A stretch of DNA of 64,000 bases from Molossus alvarezi (taxonomy: Eukaryota > Chordata > Mammalia > Chiroptera > Molossidae): NCBI GenBank assembly GCA_037176705.1, contig CM073887.1:27097501-27161500 (forward strand). The letters are read 5' to 3'. The notes below the pieces were generated by a model, which did not search any database, was not told where the DNA came from, and saw only the letters and a list, made by a program, of their open reading frames with translations. Position numbers and translations under genes: made by a program. This document shows, one piece after another, positions 11,277-23,587 of the stretch (the first letter of the stretch is position 1; each line of letters begins with the position of its first letter).

Positions 11277-11889
11277 GAAAGAAATTTCTGTGTATACTGA
11301 CACCAAACTGAAAGAGAAGCAGAATGCTGTTTTCCTTGTTCCGTGTGTCTCTTAAAGGATAGGGGGGAAGACCCATCCCCTGCGACACAGGTACTCTGAA
11401 ATCAAACCTGGACCCCAACCCACATAACAGCAAGCAGATGGTACTTTGATGCCTGCCTTGGTCTTCCCTCAATCTCGATTTCTCACAATTAGGCAGATTT
11501 TTTGAGTGGGGATGGGAAGTGGAGACAGGGAAGAAGATGATGGACTTGGAGTGGGTGAGAAAAGGGGCCGGTTTGAAAGAGCTTTGAGGAAGGAAAGGGA
11601 TGAGATGGATCTGAGAGCTTTGAGATGAAGGGAAAGAGAAGTTTGAAGGGAGTAGGAGAAACTGTGTTGGCTAGAAGAGAGCAGAGAGACAGTGACAGAG
11701 ATGTCAAAGGGTAAATATTTAAGGATATGTTTTCCTAAAATATCCTTTTTAATGCAAGGCTATTTTACGTATCCATAATAGGAGAGGGGACATTATAATG
11801 AACCCATGTGCTATAAGTGTAAACTTTTTGCCATTTCTTTTCTATAGTCCTACCAACTTCTTCCCTTTTTTCTAATCCTTAACAGAGTG

Positions 11890-12233
11890 TACTTTTATTG
11901 ATTTGAGAGAGAGAAAGAGAAAGAAAGGAACATCGATGTGAAAAATATCAACATTTTGCCTTCCATACTCCATGAGTGGATATTGAGTCCAAAACCTAGG
12001 TATGTGCCCTGACGAAAAATCAAACCCATGACCCTTCGGTGCTCAGTCTGACACTCTAACCATTGAGCCACACTGACCAGAGACCAATTGAATTTTGACG
12101 AAATATTTAGAAATAGGGAAAAAATTAGCTTTATGCATAATAATAGATTGTATGGCTTTTTGCCCACCCCCAATATACAGTTTTTTTAAATAATGTGTTT
12201 GAATTTATTTTTGTAGTGAGAGAAAGGGAGAGG

Positions 12234-12264
<31 letters not shown>

Positions 12265-12397
12265 ATTGGCTGCCTTCTACATACCCCCTCCTTTGGATTG
12301 AGCCCAAAACCTGGGCATGGTCCCTGAACAGGCATCAAACCAGGGATCTCTCAGCCCATGGGACAATGCTCTATCCACTGAGGCACACTGGCCAGGT
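11890..12397 (-). mobile_element. Two antisense SINEs
   Basis: 11890-12082 is an older SINE also present at 23240, 25610, 38945 and 41310. 12200-12397 is a second one with a (GA)n run at 12236-12259. Confidence 0.65.
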
Positions 12398-12525
12398 AGA
12401 TTAATATGGATTTTCAATTTACTTTAATTCCTATCATCTCCCTCCATTGGCTTTTTATTATATATTTTATTGAATTTATTTGAGTTACATTGGTTAATAA
12501 AGTTCTATAGATTTTTTTTTTTTTT

Positions 12526-12763
12526 ATCCTCACCCGAGGACATTTTTCCATCCTTTGTACAGACAGAGTGGGAGGGAGAGAGGAAGAGAGAGAGAGGGAA
12601 ACATCGATGTGAAAGGGACACATCGAGTGGCTGCCACCCGCATGAGCCAACCAGGGCCGGGGACAAATCGCAACCAAGGTACATGCCCTCAACAGGAGCC
12701 GAACCCAGGTCTCTCAGGACCCCAGGCTGACGCTCTAACCGTTGAGCCAAATCTGCCAGGGCT
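12526..12763 (-). mobile_element. VES SINE
   Basis: Canonical antisense copy starting ATCCTCACCCGAGGACATTT. Confidence 0.85.
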
Positions 12764-12799
12764 TGTATCGTGTTTTCACCACCTCAAGTCATGTCTCTT

Positions 12800-13710
12800 T
12801 GCATCCCTCCATGGGTTTTTTAATTTTCTCTTTGCATTTGTGTGGAAGAATTGTGGGAAAATTTTCGGTGGAATTTATTATACTCTGAATTTTACTGAAT
12901 GCTTACTCAAGTGTTACTAATGGTTTATCAGAGAAAGAACCATTAGCATGTATCAAGAAAGCAATTGGTTAACAAGCATTGGCTCACAGGTTACGGAGGC
13001 TGTTTGTCCGGTCATGTGCCGTCTGCAACCAGGAGACCCAGGAGAGACGGTGTGTAGTTGGGAGGCCGGCGAGGCTGAGATCAGAAGTACAGATTCCAGT
13101 CTGGGGCTGAAGGCTGAGACCAGGAGCGTCCAGGATAGGAGGTGGATGCGCTGGTTCATTCCCCCCAGCAGAGAGCGAAGGCAACATTCCCTAGTTTTAG
13201 TTCTCGTCCAGCACTCAGTGGTTGGGATGATACCCACCAACATTGATGAGGGCAATCTGCTTTGCTCACTTACCAATTTTTAAATGTTTTTTTCTAATTA
13301 GTAATGTTCCCGTCTCAGATTAACCTCATTGGTTAAGATACTGCCCTTCTCAAAGCTCATCCACCGATTTAAATACTAACGTGTCACAGAAATCTCCTCA
13401 CAGTCATCCCCAGACCTAGTGTTTCACCGGTCATCTGGGCATCCAGTGGCCCAGTGAGGTTGACACCGTAAATTAACCAGCGTATCCTTCCCACGTTTCC
13501 TCATCCCTTGTTATTTCCTGTAAATAGGTGGTTGGAATGCTGTTGTGGGCATTTAGTTATCTTTTCTGGCAAAACTTCAAAAAATGTTATGTAGTTTCCT
13601 CAAGAATTGTATATTATGTTTTTTTCACTGCTTTTGTGATGTTTGAGGCTAATAATAAGTTTGCCTAATAAATTAATTCATTTAGAATTGCAAAATAGGT
13701 GATAGTGTTA
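12800..13710 (+). repeat. Duplicated 5' flank/intron block of TRIM copy 2
   Basis: This is the partner of 1-900. It lies inside the long predicted intron of copy 2. No gene is seen. Confidence 0.7.
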
Positions 13711-13754
13711 ATTACTGATTTTTAATATTATCATTGTATTTATATAATTATTGG

Positions 13755-13961
13755 TTGATTTTTTTAATTTTAAAAATTGAGTTGAGAGAGAGTAAGGAAA
13801 AGGGATAGAAACATCAATGAGAGAGAACCTGGACAGGCCGCCTCCTGCATGCCACCCCCTGGGGATGTGGCACACAACCTGGGCGTGTGCCCTGACCACG
13901 AAAGGTACAAGTGACCTCTTAGGGGTTGATGCTCAACCTCTGAGCCACACAGGCCGAGCTG
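13755..13961 (-). mobile_element. SINE
   Basis: Antisense SINE with CGCCTCCTGCATGCC and CTGAGCCACACAGGC, inserted in the intron of copy 2 and absent from the unit 1 partner. Confidence 0.65.
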
Positions 13962-13989
13962 TTGTTGGTTTTTTAGTTAATCCTCACCT

Positions 13990-14490
13990 AAGGGTATTTT
14001 TCCATTGATATTTATTTATTTACTTATTTAATTTAATTTTTATCCTCACCCAAGGACATTTTCTGATATTTTGTTCAGATAGAGTGGCAGGGAGAAAGAG
14101 ACAGAAACATTGACGTGAGAGATACACATCGAGTGGCTACCACCCGAACAACACAACCAGGGCGGGGCACAAACTGCAACCGAAGTACATGCTCTTAGCA
14201 GGAACCGAACCCGGGTGTCGCCAGATCGCAGGGCAATGCTCAAACTGCTGAGCCAAACTGGCCAGGGCTTTATTGATATTTGATGGAATAGAAGGGAGGG
14301 AGTAGGAGTGTGAGAGAGAAAATATTATCAATGTGAGAAACACACATTGGTTGGTTGCCTCCTGCACATCTCTGACCCGGGCTGAGGTCACACCTGCAAC
14401 CCAGGTACGTGCCCTCCACAGGGAATCAAACCCAGGACACTTTGGTGTGAGGGCTGACACTGTAACCACTGAGACAAACCCGACTGCAAT
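13990..14490 (-). mobile_element. SINE split by a nested VES SINE
   Basis: The outer antisense element is interrupted at 14036-14269 by a canonical VES. An ATTGATATTT repeat on both sides is the likely target duplication. Confidence 0.75.
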
Positions 14491-14866
14491 GCTAACTCCT
14501 TTTCAAATATAGTCATGATAAATGATTTGGTTGACCTAACATACTCTTCATACAGTGGAAGTAGGATTCATGCTGATTCAACTGTTTTTGAAATAGCAAT
14601 ATTCTTTTGTCCACAGAAACCACTTATCACTTGGACTGTGCTGGGTTTATAACCACGAGTATTTCCTCACTGGAAGCAGGTGGCATTAAATACAGGAGAG
14701 GGTGACAGGAAGACTGATCATCATCTGGTGGCTGGGACTCTTCTTGGAAGCTCCTACAGCCGTCCACAGAGAGCAAGGACTGAGCAGACCTCAGCTTCTC
14801 ACTTTTCCTAGCTCCTGGGGAAACACTGACTGAAGAGTCTCTGCAGACAGACAGCTTCACTGCACA

Positions 14867-16252
14867 ATGGCCCTTGAGGTCTCCCTGGCTGAGCTCCAAG
14901 CAGAGGCCAGCTGCCCCGTCTGCCTGGATTACCTCACAGACCCAGTGACCATTGAGTGTGGGCACAACGTCTGTGGCTCCTGCATCCACCAGCGGTGGGA
15001 AGGTCTACAGGACATCTTCCCCTGTTCTTTCAGCTTCCAACACTGCCCTGACAGGGACTTCAGGAGGATCACCCAGCTACGTCACATGACTGATACTGTA
15101 AAGCAGATTCCCACCACAGGGAGCCAGAGGAAACTGCAGGAAGAAAAACCCCTATGTGAGCAGCACCAAGAGGATCTGATCCTGTTCTGTGAGAAGGACC
15201 TGGAGCTGTTGTGTCTTCAGTGCACAGACTCCTCTGACCACAGGGGTCACCCCCTGATGCCCATTGGGGAAGCTGCAGCCAGTCACAGGAGGAAGCTCAA
15301 AAGCTACCTGCGGCCCCTGAGAGAGCAGGTTGAAGATGCGGAAAAGGGGTTGAAAATGCAAATCTCCAAAAATTTTGACTTGAGATGGAAGATGTCAAGT
15401 CGAAGGAGTGAATTGTACTGTGAAGCTGAACTATTTAAGCATTTGTGGGAACTTGAACAGGATAAAATTCATGTTAGTTTGCTAGCTGAAGCGAGAAGTA
15501 TTCAAGAAAAAGTAATTGAAAGGAAAAATAAAATATCGAACCATAGTTCCACATTAAATAGTCTACTTAGTGAAATTATCAGAAATGGTTTGCAGTCAGA
15601 CCTGGATTTACTCACAGGTATTGAAAGTATCCACAGCAGGTATGAGAACCTAGAGACCCCAGCAGTTGTTTGGTATGAATTAAAGAAGGAGAGTTTCACT
15701 CTCCCCCCACACTATTTTGGCCTGCATAAAATGATGAGCACATTTCAGGTAGATTTGACACTGGATCCTGAAACTGCCCATCCAAATCTCATTATCTCAA
15801 GAGATAGAAAAACTGTGACTTACAGCACAACAGAGGGTCTTTATAATCCGCAGGCACTTACCTCAGCTGTCCTGAGCTCCGAGGGCTTTGCTGCTGGCAG
15901 GCATTTCTGGCAGGTGGAAATAGGAGGCCTAGGTGCATGGTCCTTAGGTGTGTGTAAAGAATCTTTCCCGAGAAATGCTCTTATGTCACCAACCCCAAGT
16001 AACGGCTGCTGGCAAATTCAGCTCTGGACGAGTACATTTGGCACCTGGGATTCAACAAACTCTAGACATAGTGGCATTTTTCTGGACTATGAGTTGGGAG
16101 AAGTTTCATTTTATGATTTGAAGAATAGATCACATTTGTATACGTTCAGTGACAGTTTTGCAGAAAAACTTATGCCGTATTTCTCTAGTGTACCTTCTTC
16201 CAAATCACTTACAATGAGTCTAGTGAAAGAAGAATGGGGAATCAGCTTATGA
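14867..16252 (+). CDS. TRIM60-like: TRIM60-like protein, copy 2, with degraded RING (461 aa)
   Basis: Full-length TRIM frame with B-box, coiled coil and PRY-SPRY very like copy 1, but the RING is altered. The C-P-V-C that should supply the last two zinc ligands reads C53-S-F-S56, so C56 is missing, and C60 is too far away to replace it easily. Loss of zinc site 2 normally weakens or abolishes E2 binding, so this may be a non-catalytic or decoy TRIM (inference). The linker before the B-box (TGSQRKLQEE) matches copy 5 and not copies 1, 3 or 4. The SPRY-proximal loop is two residues shorter than in copy 1, and the C terminus extends four residues further (ending WGISL). The splice acceptor is at 14615-14616. 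The promoter and exon 1 are predicted at 10279-10387, giving a 4.2-kb intron full of SINEs. AATAAA lies at 16302. Confidence 0.9.
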   Translation: MALEVSLAELQAEASCPVCLDYLTDPVTIECGHNVCGSCIHQRWEGLQDIFPCSFSFQHCPDRDFRRITQLRHMTDTVKQIPTTGSQRKLQEEKPLCEQHQEDLILFCEKDLELLCLQCTDSSDHRGHPLMPIGEAAASHRRKLKSYLRPLREQVEDAEKGLKMQISKNFDLRWKMSSRRSELYCEAELFKHLWELEQDKIHVSLLAEARSIQEKVIERKNKISNHSSTLNSLLSEIIRNGLQSDLDLLTGIESIHSRYENLETPAVVWYELKKESFTLPPHYFGLHKMMSTFQVDLTLDPETAHPNLIISRDRKTVTYSTTEGLYNPQALTSAVLSSEGFAAGRHFWQVEIGGLGAWSLGVCKESFPRNALMSPTPSNGCWQIQLWTSTFGTWDSTNSRHSGIFLDYELGEVSFYDLKNRSHLYTFSDSFAEKLMPYFSSVPSSKSLTMSLVKEEWGISL

Positions 16253-16365
16253 ACTATTCTGTGTGTTCTTCTTTCTTTCTATTATAATAGAGAGTACTTG
16301 AAATAAAAAGTCCAGGTACACAATGATGTTTGCTGATGTCTTTTTTAAAAAACATGTTTTCTTTG

Positions 16366-16790
16366 CCCTGGCCAGATTGCCTCAGTGGTTAGAGTGTCAG
16401 CCCGTGAACCAAAGGGTCTTGGGTTTTATTTCAGGTCAATGGCATGTACCTGGGTTTCAGGTTCGATCCTCAGCCCAGTCAGGGTCATGCCAGAGGCAAC
16501 TAAGCCATGTGTCTCTTTCACTCCCTCCCTCCCTTCCACTCTCTCTAAAATCAATACTAAAATATCCTTGGGTGAGGATTAAAAAAAAAAAAAGTTTAAA
16601 AGTGTTTTTATTGATTTTTAGGGTGCGAGAGAGACAAATAGCTATTGCCTGCCTCCAGTACACACCCCAATTGAGAATCAAACTCACAACTTGGGTAAAA
16701 CCCGGGTATGTGCCCTGACAGGGAATTGAACTGGTGACCTTTCAGTGTATTGGGCGACACTCAGCCAACAGGTCCACTCGCCAGGGCTTT
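16366..16790. mobile_element. SINE pair 3' of TRIM copy 2
   Basis: A + SINE (16366-16590) is followed by a - SINE (16600-16790), the counterpart of 3658-4110. Confidence 0.75.
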
Positions 16791-17180
16791 GCTGATGTTT
16801 TTTAACCCTCACCCCTCTGTCTTCAGCCTTTGTCCCCGATCCGATCAAGCCGTTAGGTCAGGCTGTGTGCTCCTGCACAGGCTGAGGGGCAGTTCTAATC
16901 CAGACCCTGCCTGCACAGGACTGTCCCCTGAGAGCCTCCTCCTAAGCACACAAAACCCCCAAACTAGTTGCCTTTCTTCATTCTCTCCTACTGTTCTGGG
17001 ACCTGTAGCCACCATGCTTTCTACATAAAGCCTCGTTAAGTGAGCAATACACTATTTCCTACCCTGTTGGTGTGTGTTTGTGCCACTGGCAAGCTTGACA
17101 CCAGAAGCAAATTGAGTGGCTTGGGTATTGCTTTTGTGGAGTGACCATAACAACAGTGCTTAGAATGTCACATAATCTCA
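16790..17180 (+). repeat. Duplicated 3' flank block, unit 2
   Basis: Second copy of the block at 4110-4500, lying 3' of TRIM copy 2. The bases from 17200 to 17600 that follow match no other unit and hold no recognisable gene. Confidence 0.6.
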
Positions 17181-17609
17181 GTTTATTTTATTTTATTTTT
17201 TTACCTCCCCTTGTTTTCATTTATTTAGAGAAGGGTTTTAAGAATGTTAGAAATTTAATAGACTCTTCTTTAACAGCCAAACACAGAGCAAACATGAACA
17301 GTTTGGCGGTTCCTCTTGGAGTTAAACAGAATTGCCAGGTGACACAGTCACTCCACGTCTGTGCACCGCCAACCCGGGCCTTGGGAAGTTCTTCTCCCAG
17401 TGGCACCCCAAGAACTCACCATAGCAGGTGGGGATGCAGAGGGCACCCCACCAATAAGAATTTCATGCAAGTGGCACCCTGCATCTTGGGCTGTTCCACT
17501 CATTGGGCTCTTGCGGGCGGTGGTGCTGCGAACGCGGCTGCAGACACGGCGCTCCAGGCCCTGTCTCTGCTGCTGCTGGTACTTGTGTTTATTTTGTAAA
17601 TATTTTTAA

Positions 17610-17966
17610 ATTGATTTTTTAGAGAGAGGGGAAGGTGGAAAGAGAGAGGGTGGGGAGGGTGGGAAGAGGTGAGCCGAGGCTCTTACATGCAGACATGCAC
17701 AACCCACCAACACCAGGCTGGGAGCATGGAAAGGGGTGGGTGTGGGAACCAGGGCATCAGTGGGGAAAACGGGGGCCATTTGTAATACTTTCAACAACAA
17801 AAAATAAATTTAAAAGATTTGTTTTAAAAAAAGAAGAAACATTGATTTGAGAAACACTGATCGGCTGCCTCGTGAGCATCCAAGACTGGGGACGGAGCCT
17901 GGAATCCAGCCAGCACCTCTCAGTCCAGGGGGCAGCGCTCATTCCCCTGAGACACACTGACTAGGC
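17610..17966 (-). mobile_element. SINE interrupted by an L1/HAL1 3'-end piece, unit 2
   Basis: This has the same arrangement as 4520-4884, with the L1-type 3' end at about 17640-17815. Confidence 0.6.
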
Positions 17967-17984
17967 CCAGTTTTTTTATTTTGA

Positions 17985-18695
17985 ATTTTTACTTTTCAAA
18001 CTACAAGAGAATATTTATTTAGAAAATCACAGAGGTAGACCAATTTATTTATAGAAGAAATAGCATTAGGAAACAAGTTATAGAGGCAAATGAAGGACAC
18101 TTGGAGTTTAGATTGAGGAAGATAAAAGTGACACACGTGGGGGGAGGGGACCGGAGAGGGAGCGGAATGGCACCAGTGTGCTCCTGAATGCACACAGCCC
18201 TCTGTCCTAAGGGTTTAGAGGGTGTTGATTTTAGAGAAGTTCCCAAGGGAAGATCTCAGTGGACTATTCAGCAGGTTTCCAGGTGTGTCCTTTTAGATTC
18301 TAGTTCTCCATTGATCCATTGGTTGGCGCCAGGGCTGGGGACAATTCAATGCAGCTGGTGCTGAAGTCAGCTGTGGTGTTGCTTGTCTGCTTTTACTGTT
18401 TGTCTGGGCCTGGACCTGACCCATCGCCCTTAGTCTGCTCCTGTTTTGTCTCTATCTCTTTTTATATTGAGGGGGCAGTGACTATTTAAAGACAATACAT
18501 GAGACCTGGCTGGTTTGGCTCAGCAGTCAGAGCGTTGGCCTGTGGTCCAGAGAGGCTCGGGTTTGATTCCTGCTGAGGGCCTGTACCTCGGTTGCACTTT
18601 GTCTCTGGCCCTGGTTGGGGTTAAAAAAAAAAAATACATGAAATACATCTACATAGAAAATATGAAAAATATCTCCAGATATCCTTTACAATTTA
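17985..18695 (+). repeat. Duplicated flank block E, unit 2
   Basis: This is the partner of 4885-5758, shortened in the middle and carrying a later SINE at 18507-18636. Confidence 0.6.
18507..18636 (+). mobile_element. 3'-truncated VES SINE
   Basis: The head and half of the body end directly in an A-run. ATACATGA repeats flank it. It is absent from the unit 1 and unit 3 partners, so it is younger than the duplication. Confidence 0.8.
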
Positions 18696-18882
18696 AAAAA
18701 AAATGATTATAGAGAAAGAGGAAGGGAGAGGAAGAAAGAGAGAAACAGGGATCATTTGCTTCCCATATGCACACTACTGGGGATTGAACCCACAACATAG
18801 GTATGTGTGCTGACCAGGAATCAAACCTGCAATCTTTTTGGAGTATGAGGTGATGCTCCAACAGACTGAGCCACTTAATCCC
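18695..18882 (-). mobile_element. SINE, counterpart of 5759-5970
   Basis: Antisense SINE at the same place in unit 2. Confidence 0.6.
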
Positions 18883-18884
18883 TT

Positions 18885-19770
18885 CTAACTTCACATTCTT
18901 CTTCTAACAATTTGTGAAATAGCAACGTTTTAGAGCATGCTTCTCTTTGAAGGGCTGTAAGTGTATTGTTCACAATGTTTGGAAACAAAGTTTTACTTTG
19001 CATATCTCTGTATTATTCGTCTATTTCCATAATTTGCAAAGATGCCCAGCAGAGCATTCATTGAGGTAGGAGGGACCCCTGCATTGATCAGAGCAGCCAT
19101 GCTAGGCTGTGGTAATCTCAGTTGCTTACTTAGCAAGACAAGTTAGTGCTTACTCTCGTAAAGTACAGTGTAGGTCAGCAGGGGACTGCTCTAGTACCCA
19201 CCCAGGAATCTAATTTTCTCACGCGTGGGTTGTCACAGCACCAGGTCAGTGGAACTAGAAAAGGGGGAGCATTAAAGGGTCACACCGAGCCTGGAAGCCA
19301 ACACCAAGAAGAGATGCACATTTATCTCTCCATCTTCTAAAAGTAATTGCAAGGCCCACCATGTCTGCAAGGGGCGAAGAAGAATGCATGCACGGAGGGA
19401 GGAAAACTACTCTTTGCCATAATTCCTGTATCTATGTATTCATTATTAAAATGTACTTTAATGATGAGTGCTAGAATTAAAAGTCTGTAATTATAACTTG
19501 TAAAAAGATTAACATTGACATTTATAATAGTTTGACTTAATCCTATACCTGTTGTTCAATAACTTTCCCAAATAAAGAAGATATTTTAGTAAATTAAGCC
19601 TTAAAACTCTTTATTTGGTAGAAATAGAAAACGCTATTGTTTTGAAATATTGGTGATTCATTAGAAAATGAATCATTGGGACTAATGTCTAAACAGAGTG
19701 TGATGAATGGGAAAAAATCTGAATTGGGAAAGACTTCAGTGGATAAGTAGCCTAGAAGCTACTTTTTAAT
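18885..19770 (+). repeat. Duplicated flank block F, unit 2
   Basis: Partner of 5980-6880. No conserved coding frame, since the short frames differ between partners. Confidence 0.6.
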
Positions 19771-19828
19771 TAATCAATTAATTAATTTAAAAATATGTTT
19801 TTATAGAGATTTTATTTTTATTATTATA

Positions 19829-20035
19829 TCCTTATCCTCACCCGAGGACATTTTTCCATTTTTTGTTCAGATAGACTGGGAGGGAGAGAGAGAGAAACAT
19901 CGACGTGAAAGGGCCACATCGAGTGGTTGCCACCCGCACGACCATCCAGGGCCGGGGACAAACTGCAACCGAGGTTGGCGCCTTTAGCGGGAACCGAACC
20001 CGGGTCTCTGGACCCTGCAAGACACCTGCCAGGAA
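19829..20035 (-). mobile_element. VES SINE
   Basis: Canonical antisense copy with ACATCGACGTGAAAGGGC. Its head is rearranged near 20010. Confidence 0.8.
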
Positions 20036-20094
20036 AGGAGCTAATTGTTTAAAAAGTAGTTCTTGGGATATTTATAAAAAATATAATTGTTATT

Positions 20095-20291
20095 GAGTTT
20101 TGAGAGAGAGAGAGAGAAACATTAATTTGTTGCTCCCTGTATGAAACCTGACCTCATGTTCAACCGGACTTACCCACTCTTACCTGGGTTTGAACCTGAA
20201 ACCTGGGCATGTGTCCTGATCAGGAATCAAACTGGCATACTTTTGGGGCATGTGATGATGCTCGGTCAACCGAGTCACACTAGCCAGGGTG
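20095..20291 (-). mobile_element. SINE, counterpart of 7375-7631
   Basis: Antisense SINE in unit 2. Confidence 0.6.
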
Positions 20292-21790
20292 CTAGAAGCT
20301 ACTTAAAATACTTATGTGATACTTTGAAAACCAGTGGTAGCATTAGGCTGTGTTTAGGCCAGAAACTCACGCAGGCAATTCACACTTTGCAATGTTTCAA
20401 TATGGACACAATTCAAGTATCATGGTTACTTAAAAAAACCAAGTATCCCACTGGTTTAAATTACAGTTAAACACAGTACATTAACTGTAAATCTTTTCTT
20501 TCTTATTTGTAGATAAAAAGACATTTTATAATTATTTTATTTTATGATAGAACATAGAAGTGAATATAATATATTTCATTGCATTTCTCAAACGATAAAT
20601 GAGAGAAAGGACAGCATTTCTCTTTGGTTACTGAAAATCTCAATGTCATCTGTCTCTGGGGATTCAGTATCTCACGATGTATATAATACTGTCCACCAGG
20701 ATACCATCGGCACTGGTGGTAAAAAATGTTTTGCTGTTATTCTATCCTGGGTTTATATTCAGAGTGTTCATCTTATTCCTGTTATCTGCTTTTCAGCACT
20801 TAACCCTGTGTTTCTCCATAATGATGCACAGGATCTGGCTGAGGGAAGGTTTGGTGTGTTCTATGAAACATCCACAGAAGGATGGTAGGAAACTGTTATC
20901 TTGCCATCAGATGTCAAAGCAAGTTCTAGTTTGAAATTATACCCATCTATTTTCACCCAGTGACAGACGCTCAGCGCTTACCCTCCATTAACTGTCATTC
21001 TTAAAGTAGAAACAAAAGGACCCAGAGGATGGACCTCAGCAAGTTCATTGCTTATAAATTCTGCTTTCTACATAACAGTAGCATATAAAAAGTTTAGCTA
21101 TGTATTTTGTCACAGTACAAAAAGAATTACCTGTTCTTTTTTTGGTACATGCCCCAAACGGGACCCGAACCCGGTACTCTCTGGTCCTCAGGCCGACACT
21201 CCAATGACTGAGCCAAACTGGGCAGGGTGAGAATTACCTGTTCTTCAAATAACATGTTCCTCATCTCCATCTCAGTTGTCACCAAAGGACCCTTCATATT
21301 CCTTTTTCTACCAACGTTTTTCAGAAGATATATGTATTCTCTAAGCCATCGGATTTGTAATGGTCCCACTGTTGTGCTGACACATCCCATTTCTGTGTGT
21401 TATAAGGGTCAGAATGCATAAATACTCCCTGGGGAGACACACAGTCCTGATGGAATAGACTTAAAGAGAGAATTGTTCCATTGCTTCAAACTTATAGAAT
21501 AAAAGATTTCAAGAATGTATGGGTCTCCTGGTCGACTATTCACACTTTAACCAAAAGCAGTCTTACACCTGAGCTTATAGCTTCAGTGAAACATTTTTTT
21601 TAGTGATTTCATTAGTCATGTGGCAGCAAAGTCACGTGAATACGATTCAGTCTTTATTTCTGTCTTTTGCCTAACAAGACTATTCTTAGCAATGGGATTG
21701 ATAGGACTTAACTGTGAATTTGTACTAGTATTTTGCTTGCCAGAACTCACTGTTCAATAGATTGTTAGTATATAATAAGTGTTTGGATTT
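20292..21790 (+). repeat. Duplicated flank block G, unit 2
   Basis: This is the longest copy of the block. Parts match 7632-8727, and 21040-21400 matches 52620-52900 (ATAACATGTTCCTCATCTCC, TCACCAAAGGACC). A short SINE sits at 21139-21227. No gene. Confidence 0.55.
21139..21227 (-). mobile_element. Short tRNA-head-only SINE
   Basis: It consists of just the tRNA-like part plus a T-run (A-tail). A GAATTACCTGTTCTT repeat on both sides is the target-site duplication. Confidence 0.8.
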
Positions 21791-23160
21791 AAAGAATGTA
21801 GATGATCTCAACCATAATGGAAAAGAAATAAAGAAAAAAAAAACTGGTTAAAATTTTTGGCAATAAATACGAATTGATTATAATTTCCCTAAATAATCTT
21901 TGCAAAATAAATTGGGGTATAGAGTTCAAGAATTCCTCTTAAAAAAGTAAATATGAGGCTGGGATTTGAAGAAAAGGTGTCAGTACAAGGGGTATACCAT
22001 GTATTGGGACAAAGAACTGCCATGGACAAACCTGTCTGAGCTCAGTCCTGAGGCAGAAGGCTGGACCTGCTGAGAGTAGAGATCACAGGAGGCCACACTG
22101 GTGGGCTTCAGAGTGATACCTTTCAAGGTGATAGAAGAAACAGGCCTTTAATAGGCTTTTTAGACTTCATTTTCTTCATCAGCGAAGATGGAATTAAAGG
22201 GTATAGAGAAAGTCCAAGGGAATTTCAAAAGTACAAATGAGATCATGATTATTAACAGCCCTGTGCTGACCTGATTAGAGGAGATCCATCCTCCTCATCA
22301 AACAGCACTTCCTTGGGGGGTGAGGGTGTGTGGATCAGCCCAAGGTTATCTAGAGTCACCAAAGCCGCCTGCGCCCCATCCTCCAGCCAGGCCGGAGACC
22401 ACCAATTCTGAACATCCTCTGACCCCTACCCTGGCGAGGGAGGAGCCAAAAGTCTTTGATGGGCAAAGTTCTAACACATACCGTGATGCCAACCTGAGCT
22501 AAGGGGTGATTAATATCTGATTGTGATAAAGCACCCAGAGGTTTTGCTCAGAAGGTTCGTGTGGAATCATGTTTTAGAGTGTCACCTGTTAAACTCCTAT
22601 TGTTTAAAACTAAACTTTCCAAGAGGTTGATCTAAATTTATGGGTATACTGAAACCAAACAGAAAGAGAAACTGAATGTTGTATTCCTTGTTACATGTGT
22701 CTCTGAATGAATACGGGATCAATAAACCCATCCCCAAAGACACAGGTAGTCTGATATCAAATGTGAAATTCAACCCACATAACAACAAGCAGGTGGAAAT
22801 TTAATGTCTGTCTTGCTCTTCCCTCAGTCTCAAATTGGGAGATGTGTTGGGTGGTGATCGGAAGAGGAAACGGGGAAGTAGATGATGGATTTAGAGTGGG
22901 AAATAAAGAAGACTGGTTTGAAACAACTCTGAAGAAGAAAATGGATGGAATGGATCGGAGATCTTTGAGATGAAGGGAAAGAGACGACGTTTAAAGGGAG
23001 TAGGAGAAACAGCTTTGGCTGTAAGACAGCGGAGACACACTGACATAGAATTGAAAAGGTAAATATCTAAGGAGAAAATATCGTCTTTAATGAAAGAATA
23101 TTTTACGCATCCATAATAGGAGAGAGGACATTATAAAGAACGCAGGTGTAAAAAACCCAT
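21790..23160 (+). repeat. Promoter block, copy X2 (TATA box and exon 1 deleted)
   Basis: The block aligns with X1, X3 and X5 on both sides, but about 360 bases from before the TATA box to inside intron 1 are missing at about 22480. The upstream arm (CCTGGCGAGGGAGGAGCC) joins directly to the downstream arm (CCAACCTGAGCTAAGGGG). Copy X4 has the same deletion. Confidence 0.75.
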
Positions 23161-23239
23161 GTGCTATAACTAAACTTTTGGCCACTCCTTATCTAGAGCC
23201 CTATCAACTTCTTCTCTTTCTTTTAATCATCACCAGCGT

Positions 23240-23459
23240 GTATGTTTATTGATGTGAGATAGAAAGCAAGAGAGAGAGAGAGAGAGTAGGAGAAAGAAGA
23301 AAACATCTATTTAAGAAAGAAACATCGACCGATTGCGTTCCATAGTCCACGACAGAAGATTACGTGCAAAATCTAGGTATGTGCCCTGAGCAGGAATCAA
23401 AGGCATAACCCTTCGGTGTCAGGGCAGACACTGTAACCACTGAGCCAAACTGGCCAGGG
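23240..23459 (-). mobile_element. SINE in intron before fragment a
   Basis: Antisense SINE ending AAACTGGCCAGGG. The sister is at 38945-39160. Confidence 0.65.
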
Positions 23460-23587
23460 ATGCTAAGTCCTTCTTAAATATGGTCATGATAAGTGGCTTA
23501 GTAGACCTACCATGCTCTTCACACAGCAGCAGAAAGATTAATGCTGATAGAACTGTGTTTTAAATGGTAATGTTGTTTTGTCCACAG

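Larger units (their letters stand above)
8969..11800 (+). repeat. Promoter block, copy X1 (interrupted by L1 and SINEs)
   Basis: This is one of five copies of a 1.3-2 kb segment that runs from a TGGATGATGT-like start through the promoter and exon 1 into the first part of the intron (GCATCCATAATAGGAG near the end). An L1 piece (9009-9660) and SINEs (10511-10759, 11034-11276) are inserted in this copy only. Confidence 0.75.

Noticed and set aside
12505..12750. Recurring predicted peptides of the MAQRLERxP...GTYLGCSLSPALVG type at many places
   Set aside because: They are translations of VES SINEs in either direction and not a protein family.
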